From contig CANLNT010000002.1 of the NCBI GenBank assembly GCA_947492825.1, positions 442,501 through 506,500 of the forward strand: a DNA stretch of 64,000 bases, read 5' to 3'. Shown here one piece after another: positions 17,418 through 25,909 of the stretch. The position numbers and the translations under genes are program-made. This DNA comes from an uncultured Paracoccaceae bacterium (GTDB lineage: Bacteria; Pseudomonadota; Alphaproteobacteria; Rhodobacterales; Rhodobacteraceae). The notes beneath the pieces were generated by a model. It was not told the DNA's origin. It saw only the letters and a program-made list of their open reading frames with translations, and did not search any database. Position 1 is the first letter of the stretch, and every line of letters begins with the position of its first letter.

Positions 17418-18637
17418 TCAGGCAAATCGATCATCACGCCCAACGGCCAGCGGTGCCCAAACCTGTGCTGATAGTGCAAATCTGCAGGTGTAAACTGCAT
17501 CGTGACACCCGCCGCCAGCAAGGCTGAAACAGCCGCTTCTATCAGCAATAGACCCAGCTGCGTGCCGATGCAGGCATGGCGACCCCGCCCAAAGATCAGC
17601 GCCGCGCGCGCATCGCGGGCAAGGTCAAAGGTAGCAGGTTCGTCATACGCATCTGGATCGCGGTTGGCACTGCCCAACGCCAGAAACAATGGCGTGCCGG
17701 GTTTGAGCGTGATTCCGTGCAACACGGTTTCCTCTTGGATAATGCGCGGGATAATCTGGGCCGGGCTTTCGAGTCGCAACGCCTCGTGAACCGCATTGGC
17801 AAGCTGTCCCGGATCGGTCTGCAAGGACCGCCAAACGTCCGGGTTCTGCTGCATCACCACAAAGAAGGTCGCGACACCCGCCGCGATATTCTCGACCCCG
17901 TCCGCAAGGATCAAAAGGGCGTTGTCGCAGACCGCCTGTGGGGAAAGATGCGGCGATAACTGCGCCAGAAAGCACTGTGGATCCAGCGCGGGTTGGGCCA
18001 TCACTTGTTCGATGAAATGGCGGGCTTCGGCCAGCCGGGTATTGGTCCTATCCAGCGCTTCGCGGCTCTGGATCGGAGCGAACAAGCTGAACAAGGCATC
18101 CGTGGCTTGACTGATTGCTGTGGGATCGTGCGGCAGACCAACAAAACGGGCCATCGCGGCAATGGCGAAAGGTCGGGCAAATTCAATATTGGCGTCAAAG
18201 CTGACCCCACGCGCCATCGCGCTGATCTGGTGGTCGGCCAGTTGTGGCAGCCACGTTTTGCACGCCGCAAAGGACTGATAGAACGCGGCCGAAACCGGGC
18301 GCCGGATTTCCACATGCCGGGGCTTGTCCAGAAACGGGGGGATATTTGCCGCGACGTCGGCACTGACATGTGTGGCGCGCTTCCCTTCTGACAGCGCAGA
18401 GAACCGTGAAGGTGCATTGCCAAGGTGCGAGTCGGATAGTGCGGCTACGATATCGACAGCGCGGGTTAGCAGATACCCACCGCCCTGCACCTGTGCCAAT
18501 GGACGTGTCTTGCGGAAAGCGTCGTAGATCGGGACCGGATCGGCAAGGAAGGCATCGCTCGTCAGATCAACCGGTTCCACCGCCTGCGCCTGGTCACCCA
18601 GCAGTCCTGCGATCTGTGACCCTAACTTTCTGAACAC
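17414..18637 (-). CDS. Cytochrome P450
   Basis: A 407-residue soluble bacterial-type P450 monooxygenase. The haem-binding loop is FGRGRHACIG at 349-358 with Cys356 as iron ligand; ExxR is EALR at 285-288. In the I helix (ADGVENIAAG, 245-254) the usual acid-Thr pair is Glu249-Asn250, so the conserved oxygen-activating Thr is replaced by Asn. GTG 18637 is the start, with an AAAGG ribosome-binding site about 8 bases upstream. No ferredoxin or reductase gene is adjacent. It is convergent with the adenylation-thiolation-thioesterase gene and shares its CTAG stop palindrome; it could tailor the product of that protein, which is inference from position. Confidence 0.88.
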   Translation of the reverse strand: MFRKLGSQIAGLLGDQAQAVEPVDLTSDAFLADPVPIYDAFRKTRPLAQVQGGGYLLTRAVDIVAALSDSHLGNAPSRFSALSEGKRATHVSADVAANIPPFLDKPRHVEIRRPVSAAFYQSFAACKTWLPQLADHQISAMARGVSFDANIEFARPFAIAAMARFVGLPHDPTAISQATDALFSLFAPIQSREALDRTNTRLAEARHFIEQVMAQPALDPQCFLAQLSPHLSPQAVCDNALLILADGVENIAAGVATFFVVMQQNPDVWRSLQTDPGQLANAVHEALRLESPAQIIPRIIQEETVLHGITLKPGTPLFLALGSANRDPDAYDEPATFDLARDARAALIFGRGRHACIGTQLGLLLIEAAVSALLAAGVTMQFTPADLHYQHRFGHRWPLGVMIDLPD

Positions 18638-19387
18638 CGCCTTCGCCTTTCGCAGGAACTGGGCAGATCATGGCGCAACGCGCTGTTACGGTCAAAGCCG
18701 AGTTTTATGCATGTCTTGGGGGAAAGTGGCGCCCATGTGAGGAGCGGACTTGTCGAAACTCGAGCGTCGCGATGCTCTTCTGTTTAGGAGATTTCCTGAT
18801 GGGTTACTTTCGAAACGCAGGTCAAGGAGCTGATCCTGTTCTCGCGGCAGTACATTGCAAAGCTGGAGAAGGCTGGCCCACTCCCGAAGCGGATACAGCA
18901 GGGCCCGAACTGCGAGGGGTGGGAAGAAGGTCTATGGCTAGAGTGGCTTGAAAAAACGGCTTGCGCAACTTGAGGGGCCAGACTCACACTCCCCTCACAG
19001 TGAGCTGGATAGCTGGGGCGGCAAACCTGGCCACCCGTCAACTCCGGCAGGAACATGCAATTACCAACGGACCAAGATTCTGCGGTCGAAGCCCGCTGAG
19101 TTGCCTTTTGCTGCGAACACACTTCCCAATGCAGACATCACATTCAGTCGCCGCTATTGCTTCCTCAAGGATTGATGGGCCACTAACCAAATGGCCTGCG
19201 GTGTTTCGCCACTGGTGTCTTCTGCTAGAATGCTCTTGATGAACAGTGATTTGAGAATCGTTAGGAAAAAGACGATCTTGGGGAGTAACATGGAGATTGG
19301 CGTCAGAGAGGCCGCGAAACAGCTGGTGCAGATGTGCGCCGCACGGGACTTGCCCATGTTGCGGGTGCCGGGATCAAAGTTGTCGGA
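18638..19387. other. 750-base region without an intact gene
   Basis: Several overlapping small frames exist here, none with typical codon use. The only recognisable content is a relic of an AlpA-type regulator at 18800-18973. The rest looks like decayed accessory DNA; no integrase, tRNA or direct-repeat attachment site was seen. The last ~100 bases must contain the promoter of the GNAT gene at 19388. Confidence 0.55.
18800..18973 (+). pseudogene. Relic of an AlpA-family phage-type transcriptional regulator
   Basis: The frame 18800-18973 is bounded upstream by an in-frame TGA (18797-18799) and has no start codon near its beginning, yet encodes 57 residues with the clear AlpA pattern: VKELILFSRQYIAKLEKAG, then PLPKRIQQGPN and GWEEGLWLEWLE. 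AlpA proteins are short MerR-like HTH regulators found beside prophage or genomic-island integrases. The N-terminus is missing and the tail is altered, so this is read as a decayed remnant of a mobile element. A frameshifted N-terminus further upstream is possible but not seen. Confidence 0.6.
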
Positions 19388-20170
19388 ATGAGATCGCTAA
19401 CGCTACGCAGTGAGCAATTGGTGATGGATGGGCAAACCCATCTGACAGACCACGGCGATTTCTGGGTACAAGAGACACCGAAAGAACCGGATTTCTGGAT
19501 GGGCAATCAGTTGATCCTAAAGTCCGCTGACGTCCCGGTCGCGGAAGCAGAGGCTGCTTTTGTGCGGGCATTTCCCAATGCCAAACACCGAGCGATGGTC
19601 TGGGATATTCCGGGGTTGGATGTGGGCACTGTCGCCCCGCCGTTTGTGGCTGAGGGCTATGAACGGGATGTGGTAGACGCGTTGTCTTTGACTGGCGCGA
19701 TTGCGGATGTTGACACGCCAGAAGGCATCAATTTACGCACGTTAGACACGGAATCTGACTGGGGGCAGGCATTGGCCTTGTCGCTTGAGATTGGTGTGGA
19801 AGAGGGTCATCCGGCGGAGAGCCACATCGGATATTTGCAACGACGCACGGGTGCGCGCAGGGCGCAGATCGCGCGGGATCGGGGGCAGTGGTTTGGCGCG
19901 TTTGAGGGCGATCTGCTGGTCGCGCAGATGGGAATTTTTCACGACGATCAGGTGGCCCGCTACCAGCACGTTGAGACGCGCAAAAGCCACCGAAGACGTG
20001 GGATTTGTGCCGCGTTGTTGCGGCATTGTTGCAAATGGGCGCAGCACCGCGCGCCGGATGCTGTGCCATTGATTGTCGCAGATGTCGAAAGTGACGCAGG
20101 ACGGCTTTACCGTCGCATGGGGTTCGCCCATGCAGAAACCATCGTAGGTGTTCTGCGCAAAGGTTACTGA
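19388..20170 (+). CDS. GNAT-family N-acetyltransferase
   Basis: A 260-residue two-part acetyltransferase. The catalytic GNAT fold is in the C-terminal half: the acetyl-CoA binding segment is [20 protein letters not shown] (the RRxGI/A loop), followed by [17 protein letters not shown], typical of motif B. The N-terminal half is a GNAT-like domain without the CoA loop. ATG 19388 was chosen because residues upstream of it (from 19334) look non-coding. The substrate is unknown. It is convergent with ubiG, overlapping by 7 bases at the stops. Confidence 0.78.
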   Translation: MRSLTLRSEQLVMDGQTHLTDHGDFWVQETPKEPDFWMGNQLILKSADVPVAEAEAAFVRAFPNAKHRAMVWDIPGLDVGTVAPPFVAEGYERDVVDALSLTGAIADVDTPEGINLRTLDTESDWGQALALSLEIGVEEGHPAESHIGYLQRRTGARRAQIARDRGQWFGAFEGDLLVAQMGIFHDDQVARYQHVETRKSHRRRGICAALLRHCCKWAQHRAPDAVPLIVADVESDAGRLYRRMGFAHAETIVGVLRKGY

Positions 20171-20904
20171 GGTTTCAAGGCGGCGGTCACGTAGTTCACC
20201 GAAAGATCGCGGTCAGACATCGACCACGAAAAGTCCAGGAAGTTGAACACGTAGCCCTTGCGGTCCACCGGGGTCAGGCCCGCCTTTTCCAGCAGTGCGA
20301 ACAATTCGTCCGGGGTGATGAACTTGTCCCATTCATGGGTGCCCTTGGGCAGCCAGCGCATGACCCATTCGGCGCCCACAATCGCCATTGCAAAGCTTTT
20401 GGGGTTGCGGTTGATGGTGGAACACAGGTGCAGGCCGCCGGGTTTCAAGAGCTGGTGGCAGGCGGTCAGATAGCCCAGTGGGTCGGCCACATGTTCGATG
20501 ACCTCCATGTTCAGCACGACGTCAAACTGTTCGCCTGCCTCTGCCATCGCCTCGGCTGTGCCAACGCGGTAATCAATGTCGAGCCCGGATTGTTCGGCGT
20601 GGATTTGCGCCACGGGGATGTTTCGCGGGGCGGCGTCAACGCCCACCACCGTTGCCCCAAGGCGCGCCATCGGTTCGCACAAAAGCCCACCGCCGCAGCC
20701 GATATCGAGAATGCGCAGCCCGGAGAAAGGCTTTTCGGTCGCCAGATCGCGATCAAATTCGGCGGCGATCTGGCTTGTGCTATAGTCCAGTCGCACCGGG
20801 TTCATCATGTGCAGCGGCTTGAACTTGCCTGCTGGGTCCCACCATTCGGCGGCCATCGCCTCGAACTTGGCGATCTCGGATGGGTCGATTGTATTGGTGG
20901 TCAT
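20164..20904 (-). CDS. ubiG: Ubiquinone biosynthesis O-methyltransferase
   Basis: A 246-residue SAM-dependent methyltransferase performing both O-methylations of ubiquinone synthesis. Motif I is [10 protein letters not shown]; the family-specific N-terminus [19 protein letters not shown], followed by MNPVRLDY, is diagnostic, as is [21 protein letters not shown] chose ATG 20904 ([10 protein letters not shown]); a GTG at 20940 would add 12 residues without family support. Divergent from the iminopeptidase gene, with a short shared promoter region. Confidence 0.93.
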   Translation of the reverse strand: MTTNTIDPSEIAKFEAMAAEWWDPAGKFKPLHMMNPVRLDYSTSQIAAEFDRDLATEKPFSGLRILDIGCGGGLLCEPMARLGATVVGVDAAPRNIPVAQIHAEQSGLDIDYRVGTAEAMAEAGEQFDVVLNMEVIEHVADPLGYLTACHQLLKPGGLHLCSTINRNPKSFAMAIVGAEWVMRWLPKGTHEWDKFITPDELFALLEKAGLTPVDRKGYVFNFLDFSWSMSDRDLSVNYVTAALKPQ

Positions 20905-20958
20905 TGCGTTCGTCTGCTTGTCATGATTTGCGTCACTCACGCCCTATATAGGTCTGAT

Positions 20959-21948
20959 ATGGATAAGGTCCTGAGCCAAAAGAGCGCAACCGCGTATTTA
21001 TATCCGCCGATTGATCCGTTCGATCAGCGGATGCTGGACGTGGGCGATGGTCATCGGTTGTATGTGGAACAATGCGGCAATCCAACCGGCATCCCGGTGG
21101 TTGTGCTGCATGGCGGCCCTGGTGGCGGATGCAGCCCCGCGATGCGGCGCTATTTTGATCCTTCCGTCTATCGCGTCATCCTGTTTGATCAGCGTGGCTG
21201 TGGCCGGTCGCGGCCACATGCCAGCGTGGAAAGCAACACCACGTGGCATCTGGTGGATGATATTGAGCTGATCCGCACATCGCTTGGTATTGAACGCTGG
21301 ATTGTTTTTGGCGGCAGTTGGGGTGCGACGCTGGCGCTGATCTATGGGCAAAGTCATCCTGAACGGACAAGCGCCTTTGTCCTACGCGGAGTCTTTTTGA
21401 TGACCCAGTCAGAGCTGGACTGGTTCTATGGCGGAGGGGCTGGGCGGTTCTGGCCGGATTTGTGGGAACGGTTCGTCAAGCTGATCCCTGAAGATGAGCG
21501 TGACGACATGATTGCCGCCTATCACCGGCGGCTCTTCAGCGGCGACCGGACGCAGGAAACCCGCTATGCCCGTGCTTGGGCCACGTGGGAAAATGCGCTG
21601 GCGGCGATGGGCAGTGATGGTGTCACCGGCGAAAGCCCATCGGATTACGCGCGCGCCTTTGCGCGACTTGAGAACCACTATTTCCAGAATGGTGGCTTCT
21701 TGGGGCCGGACCGGCAGATCATGGATTGTCTGGATCGGATCGCACATTTGCCTGCAGTGATCGTGCAGGGGCGCTACGACATGATTTGCCCACCGATTTC
21801 AGCGTATCGTCTGGCAGAGGCTTGGCCAGGTGCGCGGTTGCATATGATTGGGCGTGCGGGTCACGCCCTTTCAGAGCCGGGGATTAGTGCAGAACTTGTC
21901 CGCACGATGGACCGTTTTGCCAGCAATCCCAAGGTGCTGGGCCTTTAG
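20959..21948 (+). CDS. pip: Proline iminopeptidase
   Basis: A 329-residue alpha/beta-hydrolase peptidase (family S33) that removes N-terminal proline from peptides in the cytoplasm. HGGPGGG (oxyanion region) is at 51-57, the nucleophile Ser120 in GGSWG, Asp in VQGRYDMICP and His in GRAGHALSE; DQRGCGRS is also diagnostic. ATG 20959 matches the usual N-terminus (LYPPIDPFDQRMLDVGDGH); the frame continues upstream across ubiG but that part is antisense to it. A peptide-type ABC importer follows directly, which fits a role in peptide use. Confidence 0.92.
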   Translation: MDKVLSQKSATAYLYPPIDPFDQRMLDVGDGHRLYVEQCGNPTGIPVVVLHGGPGGGCSPAMRRYFDPSVYRVILFDQRGCGRSRPHASVESNTTWHLVDDIELIRTSLGIERWIVFGGSWGATLALIYGQSHPERTSAFVLRGVFLMTQSELDWFYGGGAGRFWPDLWERFVKLIPEDERDDMIAAYHRRLFSGDRTQETRYARAWATWENALAAMGSDGVTGESPSDYARAFARLENHYFQNGGFLGPDRQIMDCLDRIAHLPAVIVQGRYDMICPPISAYRLAEAWPGARLHMIGRAGHALSEPGISAELVRTMDRFASNPKVLGL

Positions 21949-22004
21949 CCTTTACAGATGTCAATTGGCCGTTAGGGTAGTTTCCGGGCCATTGGGGACA
22001 GAAT

Positions 22005-22994
22005 TTGGGAAACGTCGCGACGATTATTGTGCAGCGCCTGTTGCTGGGACTGCTGACGCTCTTGGTTGTGTCTATCGTGATCTTTCTGGCGGTGAATGCC
22101 CTTCCGGGTGACTTTGCCGAGGCAATCCTGGGCCAAGGGGCTACACCAGAATCCGTTGCCACCATCCGCCGCGATTTGGGTTTGGATCAGCCGCTTGTGG
22201 TGCGGTATTTCAGTTGGCTGGGCAATATGCTGCGCGGCGATCTGGGGACCAGTTTCGCGCAGCTGAACTTTCGCACCAATCTAGGCGGCGCGGGGGACGT
22301 TGGTGTCGCCGAACAGATCGCGCCGCGGCTGGCGAACACGATGTTTCTGGCCACCACAACGGCGCTGATCGCGGTGCCGTTGGCGGTGACGCTTGGTGTG
22401 CTGGCTGCCCTTTACCGCAACACGGTCTTTGACCGTGCGGCCAACGTGGCGACGCTGAGCTCGATCAGCAGTCCCGAATTTTTCATGGCCTATCTTATGA
22501 CGCTGTTTCTGGCGTTTATCTTTCCGATATTCCCGTCGCTGTCCAATATCTCTGCCGATCTGAGTTTTGCTGAGCGGTTGGAAAAGACGATGCTGCCTGC
22601 GATCACGCTGACGCTGGTGGTCACGGCCCACATGATGCGAATGACACGGGCAGCGATTATCAATCTGCTGGCCAGTCCCTATATCGAGATGGCGCGTCTG
22701 AAGGGCATGTCGCCAATGCGGGTGATCGTGAAACACGCGCTGCCCAATGCGCTGGCGCCGATCATCAACGTTATCGCCCTGAACCTTGCCTATCTGATCA
22801 CAGGGGTGGTCGTGGTTGAGGTGGTCTTTGTCTACCCCGGCATCGGGAACCTGTTCGTGGATGCGGTGAAGAACCGGGATATCCCGATTGTGCAGGCCTG
22901 CTGTTTGATCTTTGCGGCAGCTTACATCCTGCTGAACCTGTTAGCGGATATTCTTTCGATCCTGTCGAACCCGCGTCTGAGGCATCCGAAATGA
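22005..22994 (+). CDS. Peptide-type ABC transporter permease (DppB-like)
   Basis: A 329-residue inner-membrane permease with six helices. The N-terminus VQRLLLGLLTLLVVSIVIFL and the segments LGLDQPLVVRYFSWLGNMLR, DLGTSF and the EAA loop ARLKGMSPMRVIVKHALPNA identify the DppB/OppB family. The start is TTG 22005 with GGGGACA as ribosome-binding site; no ATG fits the family N-terminus. The stop overlaps the next ATG (ATGA). Dipeptides or oligopeptides are the expected substrate, but this family also moves nickel, opines and sugars. Confidence 0.86.
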   Translation: MGNVATIIVQRLLLGLLTLLVVSIVIFLAVNALPGDFAEAILGQGATPESVATIRRDLGLDQPLVVRYFSWLGNMLRGDLGTSFAQLNFRTNLGGAGDVGVAEQIAPRLANTMFLATTTALIAVPLAVTLGVLAALYRNTVFDRAANVATLSSISSPEFFMAYLMTLFLAFIFPIFPSLSNISADLSFAERLEKTMLPAITLTLVVTAHMMRMTRAAIINLLASPYIEMARLKGMSPMRVIVKHALPNALAPIINVIALNLAYLITGVVVVEVVFVYPGIGNLFVDAVKNRDIPIVQACCLIFAAAYILLNLLADILSILSNPRLRHPK

Positions 22995-24193
22995 GTTTTG
23001 CGCTTTGGATTGTGGTGGCCCTTTTGGCCGTAGCGGCGGGTGGCTGGATCATGCGGTTCGCCGGGCAAGCGGCTACAAGTAACGCGCCGGTGTTTCGTGA
23101 CATGCCCTATGGCGTGGCCTTTGGCTACGTGCTGGGTGCGGCGCTGCTGGTTGGGGGCATCTACTACTACTTCCAGCCTCGAATAAATGACGCAGGCACG
23201 GCGGTGGCCGGTGTCGTGTTTTTCCGCTGGGCGGTGCAAGGGCTGATCATCAGCATGATTGCCGCTTTTGCGTTCAAGCAGTTGGGCAAGTTTGTCGGCA
23301 CTGCCGAAAGCCGCAAGCTGTTCCGGTCAATGCCGCTGACGGCTAGCTTTGGATTACTGGTGATCCTGATCTACGTGGTGCTTGCAGTTTTTGCGCCGGT
23401 GATCGCACCTTATGGGCAGGAAGAGGTTCTGGCGAACGCCAATGTGATCCCCGGCGGCAACCCTGCGCTGGGCGGTGATCCAGCCTATCCGTTGGGGACC
23501 GATCAGATTGGCCGCGACGTGCTGAGCCGGCTAATCTATGGCGCGCGAAACACGGTGGGCATCGCCTTTGCTACGACGCTGCTGGCGTTCCTGCTGGGCG
23601 CGACGTTGGGGTTTCTCGCCGCGACGCTGGGCGGTTGGCTGGACCAATTGCTAAGCCGGGCGGTGGATGTGCTGATGGCGATCCCGTCGCTGATCTTCGC
23701 GCTGTTGTTGATGACAATCGCCACGGTCTGGGCGACCGAATGGGGCATTCCGCTGACCATCTTTATGGTGGTCATCATCGCGGTGATTGACAGCACGCGG
23801 GTATTCCGACTGGCGCGCGCGGTGGGGCTGAACATCGTGGTGATGGATTATATCGAAGCGGCAAAGCTGCGCGGCGAAGGCCTAAGCTATCTGATCTTCA
23901 AGGAGATCCTGCCCAACGCCACGGCCCCCTTGCTGGCCGAGTTCGGGTTGCGGTTCTGCTTTGTGTTCCTGACCATTGCGGCGCTGTCGTTCCTGGGTGT
24001 GGGCATTCAACCGCCCTTGGCCGACTGGGGCACGATGGTAAAAGACAGCGCGTCGTTCATCAGCTTTGCCCAGTTCGCGCCAACCGCTGCGCTGCCACCG
24101 CTGCTGGCCGCAGGCGCGATTGCGTTACTGACCGTGGCGGTGAATTTCGTGGTCGACTGGATGCTGCATAAATCGTCGGGGTTGAAGGAATGA
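22991..24193 (+). CDS. Peptide-type ABC transporter permease (DppC-like) with N-terminal extension
   Basis: A 400-residue permease. Residues ~110-400 are a normal DppC-type unit (APYGQEEV, PLGTDQIGRDVLSRLIYGAR, EAA loop AKLRGEGLSYLIFKEILPNA). The first ~110 residues are additional: three hydrophobic segments (around 3-20, 36-55, 75-90) before the canonical first helix (FGLLVILIYVVLAVFAPVI). Usual DppC proteins are about 280-310 residues. It overlaps both neighbours by 4 bases (ATGA) and forms the channel with the preceding permease. Confidence 0.85.
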   Translation: MSFALWIVVALLAVAAGGWIMRFAGQAATSNAPVFRDMPYGVAFGYVLGAALLVGGIYYYFQPRINDAGTAVAGVVFFRWAVQGLIISMIAAFAFKQLGKFVGTAESRKLFRSMPLTASFGLLVILIYVVLAVFAPVIAPYGQEEVLANANVIPGGNPALGGDPAYPLGTDQIGRDVLSRLIYGARNTVGIAFATTLLAFLLGATLGFLAATLGGWLDQLLSRAVDVLMAIPSLIFALLLMTIATVWATEWGIPLTIFMVVIIAVIDSTRVFRLARAVGLNIVVMDYIEAAKLRGEGLSYLIFKEILPNATAPLLAEFGLRFCFVFLTIAALSFLGVGIQPPLADWGTMVKDSASFISFAQFAPTAALPPLLAAGAIALLTVAVNFVVDWMLHKSSGLKE

Positions 24194-25833
24194 GCACACT
24201 GCTGAAGATCCGCGACATCCGTCTTGAAGGACGCTCGGACGAGCAGTGGAACCCAATCATCAATGGCGTTGATCTGACCCTGAAAAAGGGTGAGGTGCTG
24301 GGGCTGATTGGTGAATCCGGTGCGGGTAAGTCGACGCTGGGACTGGCGGCGATGGGGTTCACGCGCGATGGCGTGCGGATCAGCAGCGGCACGGTGGAAT
24401 TTGACGGGATTGATCTGGTCAAAGCCTCGGCGGCGGTCAAGCGCGGCCTGTTGGGCAAGCGCATCGCCTATGTTGCGCAGTCGGCGGCGGCGTCATTTAA
24501 CCCAGCCCATCGGATCATTGACCAACAGGTCGAGGGCCCGGTGCAGCACGGCACAATGAAGCGCGCCGAGGCGGAAGAAACCGGCATGGAGCTTTATGCC
24601 AAGCTGCGCCTTCCGGACCCCGACAACATCGGGTTTCGCTATCCGCACCAAGTCTCTGGCGGGCAATTGCAGCGGGCGATGACAGCGATGGCGATGTCCT
24701 GTCGTCCCGATCTGATCATTTTTGACGAGCCGACAACCGCGCTGGATGTGACCACGCAGATCGAGGTTTTGGCCAGCATTCGCGAGATTGTGGACGAGTA
24801 CAACACCGCCGCGATCTACATCACCCATGACTTGGCGGTAGTGGCCCAAATGGCCGATCAGATCAAAGTGCTGCTGAAGGGTGACGAGGTCGAGACGGCG
24901 GATACCCGCACCATGTTGTCGGCCCCGCAAGAGGATTACACCAAGAGCCTGTGGGCCGTGCGCAGTTTTGAGCGTCCGACCAAGCCCGCAGTGATCGGTG
25001 GCGCGGTGCCGGTTGTGAGCGTCAGGAATGTGGACGCAGCCTATGGAACGGTGCCGGTGCTTCATGACGTCAGCTTTGACATCCACGAAGGCCGCACCGT
25101 GGCTGTGGTGGGTGAATCAGGGTCCGGAAAATCGACGACGGCGCGGTGCATCACAGGGCTTTTGCCGCCCAAAGCGGGTGAGATCGCGTTTGATGGCAAT
25201 GTGCTGCGCGCCGATTATCGCAAGCGCGACAAGGGTCAGCTGCGGCAGGCGCAGATGATTTATCAGATGGCCGATACCGCGCTGAACCCGCGCATGTCGA
25301 TCGGGCGCATCATTTCGCGCCCGGTGGAGTTTTACACTGGGTTGACGGGCAAGGATCTGCGCGCCCGTGTGGACAGCTTGCTTGACCAAATCGAGCTTGA
25401 GCCGACGCAATACTACAACCGCCTTCCGTCCGAGCTTTCGGGTGGGCAAAAGCAACGGATCGGGATTGCGCGGGCGCTGGCGGCGGAGCCAAAATTCATC
25501 ATCTGTGACGAGGTGACTAGCGCGCTAGACCAATTGGTGGCTGAAGGCATCTTGCGGTTACTGGCAAAACTGCAGGACGAGCTGAAGCTGTCTTATATGT
25601 TCATCACCCACGACCTTGCGACAGTACGCGCAATTGCCGACGAAGTTGTCGTGATGAAAGATGGGCGCGTTGTTGAGCAGGGGGAGAAGAAGGCGATGTT
25701 TACCCCACCGCACCACGCCTACACCGATCTATTGTTGTCATCAGTGCCGGAAATGGACCCTGATTGGCTGACAAATCTGCTGAATGAACGCGGAGTTGAT
25801 AACATCGGTGATGCAGCAGTTGATAAAATGTAA
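24190..25833 (+). CDS. Fused double ATPase of the peptide-type ABC transporter
   Basis: A 547-residue protein containing two nucleotide-binding domains in one chain (DppD plus DppF, as in YejF or GsiA). Domain 1 has Walker [10 protein letters not shown] at 41-49, signature VSGGQLQR and FDEPTTALD; domain 2 has Walker [10 protein letters not shown] at 308-316, signature LSGGQKQR and CDEVTSALD. In domain 2 the Walker B Glu-Pro is Glu-Val. It powers the two permeases encoded just upstream and overlaps the last one by 4 bases. Confidence 0.88.
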   Translation: MSTLLKIRDIRLEGRSDEQWNPIINGVDLTLKKGEVLGLIGESGAGKSTLGLAAMGFTRDGVRISSGTVEFDGIDLVKASAAVKRGLLGKRIAYVAQSAAASFNPAHRIIDQQVEGPVQHGTMKRAEAEETGMELYAKLRLPDPDNIGFRYPHQVSGGQLQRAMTAMAMSCRPDLIIFDEPTTALDVTTQIEVLASIREIVDEYNTAAIYITHDLAVVAQMADQIKVLLKGDEVETADTRTMLSAPQEDYTKSLWAVRSFERPTKPAVIGGAVPVVSVRNVDAAYGTVPVLHDVSFDIHEGRTVAVVGESGSGKSTTARCITGLLPPKAGEIAFDGNVLRADYRKRDKGQLRQAQMIYQMADTALNPRMSIGRIISRPVEFYTGLTGKDLRARVDSLLDQIELEPTQYYNRLPSELSGGQKQRIGIARALAAEPKFIICDEVTSALDQLVAEGILRLLAKLQDELKLSYMFITHDLATVRAIADEVVVMKDGRVVEQGEKKAMFTPPHHAYTDLLLSSVPEMDPDWLTNLLNERGVDNIGDAAVDKM

Positions 25834-25842
25834 GCCGAATCA

Positions 25843-25858
25843 TGCCTGTCCAAAGGCA
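25843..25858 (+). terminator. Small hairpin before the binding-protein gene
   Basis: TGCCT / AGGCA with a six-base loop lies in the 76-base gap between ATPase and binding-protein genes, without a T-run. It may be a processing or stabilising element; evidence is weak. Confidence 0.3.
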
Positions 25859-25909
25859 GGTTGATCAAAGGGGCCAAAAGGTTCCGACGTTAAAACTAGG
25901 GAGAAAACA

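Noticed and set aside
13343-18637. Complete biosynthetic gene cluster
   Set aside because: Only three candidate genes, no transporter, regulator or phosphopantetheinyl transferase nearby; kept as a hypothesis rather than a call.
18974-19387. Integrase or transposase fragment downstream of the AlpA relic
   Set aside because: Translations in all frames showed no catalytic motif; only the AlpA segment is convincing.
20335-20958. N-terminal extension of the iminopeptidase frame across ubiG
   Set aside because: The extension is antisense to ubiG and lies before the usual iminopeptidase N-terminus at ATG 20959.
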